From Circinella minor (Eukaryota > Mucoromycota > Mucoromycetes > Mucorales > Lichtheimiaceae): a stretch of 15,981 bases of DNA. The notes under the pieces were generated by a model. The model was not told where the DNA came from, ran no database searches, and saw only the letters and a program-made list of their open reading frames with translations. Every line of letters begins with the position of its first letter. Positions within the stretch are counted from its first letter, which is position 1. The stretch covers positions 1-15,981 of the forward strand of contig JAEPRB010000513.1 in NCBI GenBank assembly GCA_016758965.1, read 5' to 3'. This document shows, piece after piece, positions 9,244 to 15,981 of the stretch. The position numbers and the translations under genes were made by a program.

Positions 9244-9935
9244 TTAGTTTTCTTGAACCTTGGCTAAGATTTCAGAATCACGGTACAAGAAGTAGTCCTA
9301 TAATAAATAATATAATATTAATAAATATTCCTTTTTTCATATATATATATACCCTAAACATTTTACAACACACCCCGGCAAAATATTATCCATTCCAGTT
9401 ATTTCCTGGTTTGATCGCCCCCCCCATTCACACAAATATATCTAGTTTAATTTACCTCGCCTTCAACCTTGACAGTGCTACCACCGAATGATGGAAGGAT
9501 GACCTTGTCACCAGTAGCAACTTGGTTAGGAATATGCTTGCCATCACGATCAAGAAGACCTTTACCAACGGCAACAACGAGACCAGTGTTGGAGGTTTCT
9601 TGAGCCTTTTCGGGGATGAAGATACCAGCAGCAGTTTTCTATTATTATTTATTATAATAACGACTTATTAGTATTAGAATTCAATTCTATATATATATAT
9701 TTCCTTTATTCCTTCTTTTCCTCAACATATAAAAAATATTTTCATATAATTATTTATATTTTTTTTTTTTTACCTCTTGGGGCTTAATACGTTGAACCAA
9801 GACGCGGTCAAGAAGAGGGACGATGTTCTTAAGCTTACCGGCAGCAGACTAATAAAATATAAATATGAGTATAAACATTTATTTCTTTTCTTTTGTTTTT
9901 TATATGAAATGAAATGGAATAATATACTTTACCAT
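9244..9935 (-). CDS. HSP10: 10 kDa heat shock protein, mitochondrial co-chaperonin (GroES/Cpn10)
   Basis: Forms the heptameric lid of the HSP60 chaperonin that folds proteins in the mitochondrial matrix. Exons on the minus strand are 9935-9933, 9848-9774, 9638-9456 and 9297-9244; all three introns are phase 0 (84, 135 and 158 nt). The 104-residue product has the normal family length. Landmarks run in order: IVPLLDRVLVQRIKPQE, the mobile loop with KTAAGIFIPEKAQE, VVAVGKG, GDKVILPSFGG, and a C-terminal DYFLYRDSEILA. The first coding exon is only the ATG, with the intron following directly. No cleavable targeting peptide is added, as is usual for this protein. It converges on ATG10 with about 160 bp between stops. 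Confidence 0.96.
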
Positions 9936-10667
9936 GTTTAAAAAAAAAAAGTGAATGAAGTTGGAGAAAGAGACGAGCTAAACAAAAAGTAGTTCACCAC
10001 TCAAAAATGGTGTTGAGTTTGTTTTTTTTATTTTTACGTGTTTTTGAGTGTTTGAGATTTCTGGTAGTTTCCAGCATCATGAAATGAAAACCCAGCTTAG
10101 TGACTGCTCGTTTTTTTTTTGCTTTGCTTTAACAATTATACCCCGCACTTCTTCTCATATCTTTTTTAACACAGACCAACTTTAAAAAATAAAATATCTC
10201 TCAGCTGTCAAAATGAGGTCGTCAATGATAAAGGACAACATTACCTTATTTTTGTTCTTTTCAACACCCTCTTTCAATATACAATATATTATAAAATATC
10301 AATTATTTATATATAATTATATTACAGATTGACTTTATTAGAGTTCTTTATCCTCAAAATAATAAAAAAAGAAAAAAGTTACACAAAAAAAGCATGGGAA
10401 AAAATAAATCATATTTGACACATAAGAAAATGTTGATTAGAAAAACTCTCTCTGATAGGATGTTTAAATTTTATGCGTGAGTTCCAAAAACACGAAAAAA
10501 AAATAGAGTTTATAATATATGATGGAAGGTACACTCGCACATTTTTTTTTATGATTGACAACAGTAATTTGATCTTATTATTAGAATGGACCCCTTCAAC
10601 CCCTCAATATTAAATATTAATTAAATGTTATAGTAACAAAGGGAAAAAAAAAGTATTATTAATATTA
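9936..10667. other. HSP10 upstream region / SSF1 downstream spacer
   Basis: No gene seen. It contains the HSP10 leader and promoter (poly-T, CCAGCATCATGAAATG, CTCGTTTTTTTTTTGC) and AT-rich DNA towards the SSF1 stop. A short ORF from the ATG at 10213 is AT-driven and was not accepted. Confidence 0.5.
10059..10076. promoter_or_regulatory. Candidate degenerate heat-shock element upstream of HSP10
   Basis: Reads TTC-tg-GTA-gt-TTC-ca-GCA. Two perfect TTC units 10 bp apart alternate with two one-mismatch GAA units, at the phasing of a heat-shock element. It is about 125-140 bp upstream of the HSP10 start codon, where HSF binding would be expected. The match is imperfect and chance is possible in such AT-rich DNA. 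Confidence 0.35.
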
Positions 10668-12279
10668 TTATTCGCTATCTTCTTCTTCTTCTTCACTTTC
10701 ACTTCCTTCATCTTCTTCACCCAAAGAAAGTTCTGTTTGATCACCCATAATATCTTCATCTTCATAATTATCATCATCCTCTCCTTCTCCTTCTCCTTCT
10801 TCTTCATCATCCTCTTCTTGTTTTCTCTTTCCACCTGTTCGTAATCGATGTTCTTCTTTTTCTTTTTGCTTTCGTTCCACATTTTGATCTTGTTCTCTTT
10901 TACGTGCTGCCTTTTCTTGAGCAATCTTTTGTCGTTTACGTTCACTTTCTCGAATTTCTTCCTTTGATTTACGAACTATAATATATATGCTAATTAGTAT
11001 ACAGTAATAAACTACAATAACCTATAGCCCATCTTAATATATAAATATAATTACCATATTTGTGATAAAGTACTTCACCACCACAAAGACCATTTTCAAC
11101 CTTAATAAGATCTAATTTTAATCGCGGACCTAATTCTTGTAATCGTACAGCTCTTTGATCATTTTTTCGATTATTACGACCAGGATAATTTTGTGCAAGT
11201 GTTACCACCGAATCAGGACCATCCTCTACATCACTCTCAGAAACAATGGCTTCTTTCAAAACATAATCTGAAATATCGTCATAATTACTTAAATCGGGAA
11301 CTTCTGTATTAATGATACGTTTAATGGATTTCGATACACCTGTTGCCTTGACACCAATAGCATAATGTCGTACATCAATCATACCAGTATCTTCATTATA
11401 ATTAAATAAAAGTACACGTCGAGTTTGTGATAATTGAATCTATATATATATATATATAATAATAATAATTTAAATAAGTTATTTTTCAATCAATACTTTC
11501 CCTTTCTCTCCCTCTCTCCCTCTTTCTTTCTTTTTTTTTTTTTCCCATAATGATATTACTTACAGTTTGAACATCAATTGTTGGAAACATATTTTGCAAT
11601 AAAGCTGTCATAACTCTAAATTGTTTTCCTTCTTGTTTAAAATTATTAAGAACAAGTAAAGGACTTGATTCATGTTTTGCTGATGAAGTTTTAGGTGTCT
11701 TTTGTAAAGCTAAACAATCTTTGGCAAGTGCATATTCAGCAACTCGAAAAGTTAAAGTAGGACCACGTGGAACACGAGCAATACGTAAATTTACATTGGC
11801 TTCTGTACGACTAAAGATCAAGAAATGACTAATGTTAAGTTGACCAGCTACCATGACGAAATCTTTTAATTTATTGGTTCTTCGTTCCTGGTTTAAAAAA
11901 AATAAATAAAAGAATTTATGTTAGTAATGCAGGAAAAGTTTTAATTATAAAAAGAGTACTTCCTTTACTTCCATTGAAAAAAAAAATAGATCATCAATTA
12001 ATTACCTTTAAATTAGTTGCAGTATAAGGTTCCATAATACGTCGTACGTCTCGAACAAGAGTTGTAAGTGATCGACCAACAATACCTGATCGCATTACAA
12101 AACTTCTCGGAATGCTACTCATATCCTCGTCTGTTGGTTTGACGTGTGTTCTTGTTTTTCTCTATATTATATAATATATATGTTTATACATGAATTAAAG
12201 TTGAATAAGTAAATTCAGTTTCATATTTAGTTTAATTATAAAATAGATCTGAAATTATTTTTTTTACCTTACGGCCCAT
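10668..12279 (-). CDS. SSF1: Brix-domain ribosome biogenesis factor Ssf1 / Peter Pan (five exons, 394 aa)
   Basis: Ssf1 (Peter Pan in animals) is a nucleolar assembly factor of the 60S ribosomal subunit that binds pre-rRNA with Rrp14 and Rrp15. Exons on the minus strand are 12279-12268, 12161-12006, 11887-11564, 11439-11055 and 10975-10668 (introns 106, 118, 124 and 79 nt). The protein opens MGRK and continues RKTRTHVKPTDEDMSSIP. The Brix domain then spans about residues 20-292 with the landmarks RIMEPYTATNLKERRTNKLK, LRIARVPRGPTLTFRV and the closing sigma70-like motif GPRLKLDLIKVENGLCGGEV. The last exon encodes a basic, probably coiled helix (KEEIRESERKRQKIAQEK) and a strongly acidic tail ending EEEEEDSE, typical of nucleolar factors. 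All junctions keep frame. The length is somewhat below that of yeast Ssf1, with the difference in the tail. Confidence 0.95.
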
Positions 12280-12524
12280 TTTTGATATTTTATTAAAGAA
12301 AAAAAGAGGTATAAACTATTCAAAAAGGAAAAAAAAAATTATTTTTTTTTTCATGCCAATAAATTAAAGCGCTAAATCAAGTTTATCGGTGGCTGTTGTT
12401 GTGACATTCAGTTAATAATTTTACCGGATTATTCTCAACTTTTCTCCCAGTTTGATCTTGTTCAGATTTCTTGTTGGTTGATATCAATCTTATTAATAAT
12501 AATGATTATATTTAATTTATCGTA

Positions 12525-12632
12525 ATGCTATTGCTCGTTATTATTATTATCATCAGCTTAGCTTTCTTGTTGTGGATATTGTGGATAGTTCCTTATAGAG
12601 TATTTAGAAGAAATGAATACTATAGTCACTAG
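12525..12632 (+). CDS. Doubtful 35-codon ORF with one membrane-span-like stretch
   Basis: Begins MLLLVIIIIISLAFLLWILW, followed by a basic, aromatic tail (PYRVFRRNEYYSH) and TAG. It has the layout of a single-pass small membrane peptide with positive charges after the span. It lies 245 bp upstream of SSF1, in the divergent direction. The Ile run is coded by ATT repeats that also occur as microsatellite-like sequence nearby, so this may be chance. I know no family match. Confidence 0.2.
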   Translation: MLLLVIIIIISLAFLLWILWIVPYRVFRRNEYYSH

Positions 12633-13254
12633 ACATTTTAATATTATTATTATTAATATTATTATTTTCGTTGTCAAAATCAATACATCTTATGAGCTCA
12701 ATAGTTGATGTTATTACTTAGCATTATAAAAAAAAAATTGGAACCAACATTGTTATTCCACTTAAAAGGAAAATCTACGATTTATGAACATGATAAACAA
12801 GACATTAAAAGTCAATTAACTGTATTTAGATAACGCTATACTTTTTGAATGCTTTGAAAGAAAAAAAAACCCCCCATAATTTAACAGCAAGAGAGTTACT
12901 TACAATTTTGACTAATACATAAAGGTATATATACGTAATAAAATTATGCAGTATATAGAGAGAAACAGTAAATAGTTTAAGTTTATACTTTTAAAACCTT
13001 TTTTTTTATCATCATGGATGAACATCTACATTTAATAGCTATTTTTTTTATTAGAATTTTTTTTTGCATAATAACATACAGTACTGATATACGTACGACT
13101 CCTTTTTTTCACAATACAAATCATTAACAAATTTGGTCGTTGTAAGATATACGTAGAGGATTGATTATATATAGTTATTACGATACAGTATATATAACAG
13201 CAATTAATAAATAACTTAAATTAGAAAAGCCTGTTTGTTTTATATATCTGATAA
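12633..13254. other. AT-rich spacer between SSF1 side and right arm
   Basis: No gene, RNA or clear repeat seen. It has ATT and poly-T/poly-A runs and stop codons in all frames. It is far shorter than the corresponding gap inside the left arm (about 3 kb), so the arms are not placed symmetrically around the genes. Confidence 0.5.
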
Positions 13255-13667
13255 TAATGTTATAATCCATTTATATTTTATATGATTCCATTACATAGAA
13301 CTGCTACCAAGCTAAACATTTTTGAACGATTCGAATGGTTTTCTTTCAACTATTGCTTTATTATACTTGGAGTCATAGTTGGAGATAAATATGCATAAAT
13401 TAGAAAGTATCGTTGCACAGAAGGTGTAATCATAAACATTTTGACACAGGATATAAAGAAAGAAGCAATAGTTACATAGAAAACTATCATTATGTTTAAT
13501 TTATATATGTAAAGAAATAAAATACAAAGTGAAAGTTATTGAACATTAGATGAATATGTATATCACTGTTATTAAAAAAGATATGCGATATTTGAGAAAT
13601 AATAATTTATGTTTTGCTTTGAAAAAACGAAAAAAAAGCGCTGTAATGATGAAACCTTGTTGTATAG

Positions 13668-13797
13668 AGCTATAAACATATCATCTAGTACCATTACTGT
13701 AGTATCTCACTTGTTCTAAAAGATCTTATTCAGTTGATATATCAAAATTGATTAAATAGAGCTAACTCAACTGCCACAAATAATATCTTGCTCTCTT
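13668..13797. repeat. 130-bp non-coding block identical to left arm (right copy)
   Basis: This is the exact inverted partner of 2266-2395, embedded in a highly similar stretch from about 13535. It is more conserved than the protein-coding exons in the same arms. Confidence 0.93.
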
Positions 13798-14539
13798 CTT
13801 ACTGTTTCTGTCATTATTTTTTTTTTATTTAGTGATGTTGTTTTTATGAAAGGAACCCTCCTCTCTGAGCGGTAATAATCAAATTATTCTTCATCCATTT
13901 ATCACCGTGATTTAATATGTTTCTTTTTACAATAAAAAAAACCATTTAATCCACCAGGAAGGAAGGAAATAGTAACGTTTATGTTTTTGCATTATATCAT
14001 GATTCCATAGTATAGTACTCTGTTGTCGCTTCTTTGTTCCTCAAAATTAAAAGTTCAGGATTTAATAGCACTTGAGCCTGAATCTTTACAACTATATTAC
14101 GTATAATGTAGCAATGGAAGAAGAAATTGATGTAGTACGTATGATATAGCTCTGTTTTTTTTTTATTCATTACATGAACCCAGTATTTATCAGTACGTAA
14201 TTAGTTACTTTATCTTGACATAGTTGATGAGTGATGCTTTTGCTCTGAGAAGTTCTTTTTTTGCATTTGACTGGATTCCGCACCTTTTAATTTTTTTTTT
14301 TCGTTTATTTATTTATCACACATATATGCAATGGCCATCCCACTGTCATAAGAGCTTGACATTTTTTTTTCCTGTTTGCACCATCTGAACAGTATCAAAA
14401 CAAAGAACAAAAACGAGTGCTAATGTTCGAAATGGTGACCTAGTTACTTGGTTTTTTTTCTCTTTATTTTTCTCATCTGATTATTCTCGCTACTAATTTT
14501 TAGTCTAGTCTTTTTGATTAATGAATTGAAAACTGATAC

Positions 14540-14950
14540 CAAGTTCTATAAAGATTAATAATACAAATGTACCATATACTTCTGATAAATACGCATGTGA
14601 AATGTAATGCAGATACTACATCATCGCTTTTCTCTCTCTCGTTACTATGATATCATTTTGGTACGTACGTACGTAAATGTATTTTAATTTGAAAACAATA
14701 CCGGTTCCACTAAGTTAACAGTACAATTTTACTACATACTTCTGATAAATAAAATTCGTGAGATGTAATGCAGGTACACAATTAATCGTTGTTTTTTCTA
14801 TCTCGTTACTGTGATATCATTTTGGTAAATTTATTTTGAATTGAAAAGCAATCCGGGGTCCCATAGGGTTAACAGTAATGCCATCGTCCGTACTCTTTCT
14901 GATAAATTCTTGCGATGTAATGCAGATAACCAGTTTTCCCCTCTCGTTGT
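14540..14950. repeat. Degenerate tandem repeats in right arm (three units)
   Basis: These are inverted counterparts of the left-arm units. The anchor CTTCTGATAAAT recurs at about 14578, 14738 and 14895, giving steps near 158 bp. Each is followed by GATGTAATGCAGAT-like sequence and, between units, CTCGTTACTRTGATATCATT. A short TACG run (about 14661-14674) lies in one unit only. Confidence 0.78.
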
Positions 14951-15019
14951 TATGATATTATTAATACCCTTTTTTTTATTCATCTTGCCATTCATTTTCT
15001 TCTAACAAATAAAAAAATG

Positions 15020-15028
15020 TATATAAAA
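15020..15028 (+). promoter_or_regulatory. TATA box of right arm gene
   Basis: TATATAAAA lies about 120 bases before the ATG at 15149, in the context ATGTATATAAAAAG. It matches the left-arm motif in sequence and spacing, while much of the surrounding poly-T/poly-A DNA has drifted. Confidence 0.55.
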
Positions 15029-15148
15029 AGACATTTTTTTTTATTTCTTTTTTATTATTATTAATTTTTATTTACTACATTTTCTCAGCTATATTCTTTT
15101 TATTTTTTAATTTTCAAAATCTTTCCAATCTCAAGTTTTATTATTACC

Positions 15149-15802
15149 ATGTTTTTTTCAAAAATGTTATCTTTTTTTAACAACAGCAACAACGACAACA
15201 AGTACGACGTCACTGTTGCTAGTGATATGGATGTGGAGTATAACGGCTTTGTTATCCTCCCATCAAATGAACCAGAAGAGATGGTGGAGGATTTTGTCTT
15301 GCTCCCAAAACAGGTACTTAATATAAAGCTTCTGCCATACTATCCATCAACACAAAATTCAAAACTCACTATAAATGTATTTCCTTCTTTACCTCAACAA
15401 GATACCACCATTGGTTGTTCAACAACAACCACATTGGCCTTGTAGCAAAATAGAACAAATGGAAACCTTGTGGAACATAAGCTTGGAAGCAAAGGTAATT
15501 AGAAAAAAAAAGGAAACTCATTCGTATTTATTAATAAATATACAGATGAAAGAAAACATTTACCAGCATATTTATTACGTTCTCCCTTCTAATTTATGTG
15601 TCTGCTTATTCTTTACGTATATTTATAGGATGATTTAGTATATGCTATCATTGATATCTATCATGATAGCATAACTAAGAAAAATCTTGGCTTCCAGCTC
15701 CAACAAGGGCTCTATAAGCTGCAAGACTTGTGGGAGCAAGACGTCAAAGATGTTTGGCGTTGCGCCCTGTGGATCAAGAACGAAATTGCCGCCATGTCCT
15801 AA
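15149..15802 (+). CDS. Unrecognised repeat-borne small protein, right copy (three exons, 143 aa)
   Basis: This is the paralogue of the left-arm gene, also pointing outward. Exons are 15149-15313, 15402-15494 and 15629-15802, with phase-0 introns of 88 and 134 nt at the same positions as in the left copy. A TATATAAAA box lies 121 bases before the start. Exon 1 differs from the left copy by substitutions and one net codon but keeps the NNSNN, NGFVILPS and FVLLPK landmarks. Exon 3 differs at 11 bases, of which about 6 are synonymous and 5 change residues, more silent change than expected for a dead copy. No known domain was recognised. It could encode a protein of the repeat element, or a host gene family spread by it. 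Confidence 0.72.
15641..15673. repeat. Near-perfect hairpin inside exon 3, right copy
   Basis: The same outer stem TATGCTATCA (15641-15650) pairs with TGATAGCATA (15664-15673), with inner stem TGATA (15652-15656) and TATCA (15659-15663). The bulge is a T at 15651. The stems are identical to the left copy, but the loop bases and the bulge differ. Confidence 0.8.
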
Positions 15803-15812
15803 ATCCACAGGA
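15765..15812. repeat. Hairpin spanning stop codon, right copy
   Basis: CCCTGTGGAT (15765-15774) pairs with ATCCACAGGA (15803-15812), nine of ten bases. The stop codon lies at the edge of the loop. One arm is outside the coding region, so its conservation is not fully explained by the protein. Confidence 0.55.
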
Positions 15813-15854
15813 TGCTTTTATTTATTTATTTTTATTTATTAGTATTTATTGGTA

Positions 15855-15981
15855 TTTTTTTTTCAATTTTTAATATATATTTTGTATTTTTATTCATTTT
15901 TTTCTCTCTTTTATTTATTTATATTACCTCAAACTTTACATCCTAAAAATCCGCTTAATATAACTCACAATAAAATCCCTT
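15855..15981. repeat. Perfect 127-bp terminal inverted repeat, right copy
   Basis: This is the exact reverse complement of bases 1-127, and it ends in AAAATCCCTT at the last base of the window. It lies 53 bases past the stop codon of the right-arm gene. A target-site duplication cannot be tested because nothing flanks it. Confidence 0.97.

Larger units (their letters stand above)
13255..15981. repeat. Right arm of long inverted repeat (about 2.7 kb)
   Basis: This is the inverted partner of the left arm. From the outer end inward it holds the identical 127-bp terminus, the outward-facing small gene, three degenerate tandem units, and a conserved non-coding part with a 130-bp block identical to the left arm. 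The inner boundary at about 13255 is set by eye: the last clear pairings are around 13290-13420, next to the pairing left bases 2620-2790, and a weak match continues to about 13255. It is slightly shorter than the left arm, partly because it has one tandem unit fewer. Confidence 0.93.

Noticed and set aside
10628..10945. 105-codon Lys-rich minus-strand ORF
   Set aside because: Out-of-frame shadow of the SSF1 C-terminal exon.
1..15981. LTR retrotransposon
   Set aside because: The end repeats are inverted rather than direct, and no gag, reverse transcriptase or integrase reading frame is present.
1..15981. Polinton, Starship, virus-like or linear-plasmid element
   Set aside because: No DNA polymerase B, integrase, tyrosine recombinase or capsid gene is visible; the internal genes are ordinary cellular ones.
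15855..15981. Telomere or chromosome end
   Set aside because: No telomeric repeat (such as TTAGGG arrays) at either end; a shared repeat node fits better.

Overview
The window is AT-rich eukaryotic nuclear DNA. Its genes have short GT-AG introns (44-158 nt), poly-Asn/poly-Gln tracts and pyrimidine-rich upstream regions. The conserved proteins (SSF1, HSP10, ATG10) and this style point to a fungus, most likely an early-diverging one of the Mucoromycota/Mucorales kind. That placement is an inference from style, not from a marker gene.

Layout: the window is framed by two long inverted arms, about 1-2825 and 13255-15981 (about 2.7-2.8 kb each). The outermost 127 bases of each arm are perfect reverse complements; the rest has diverged unevenly. 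Each arm carries one copy of the same unrecognised three-exon gene (182-828 minus, 15149-15802 plus; 144 and 143 aa), transcribed outward towards the window end. Upstream of it each arm has a cluster of degenerate ~145-160 bp tandem repeats, then a long non-coding part that includes a 130-bp stretch identical between arms.

Between the arms lies about 3 kb of AT-rich DNA with no recognisable gene (2826-5798), then four ordinary genes. These are a lineage-specific predicted secreted protein (6281-7535 plus), the autophagy E2-like enzyme ATG10 (8337-9084 plus), the mitochondrial co-chaperonin HSP10 (9244-9935 minus) and the Brix-domain ribosome-biogenesis factor SSF1/Peter Pan (10668-12279 minus). 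ATG10 and HSP10 converge with about 160 bp between stop codons. Past SSF1 is about 1 kb of AT-rich spacer with one doubtful 35-codon membrane-peptide ORF.

Reading: the central genes are unrelated housekeeping functions, not a pathway. The notable part is the repeat family in the arms and the small paired gene it carries. The perfect terminal match is exactly 127 nt, a common maximum de Bruijn k-mer. The window is therefore probably a whole contig whose two ends run into the same repeat node, and positions 1 and 15981 need not be true element ends. Two copies of one dispersed repeat in opposite orientation, rather than a single 16-kb transposon, is the simpler model.
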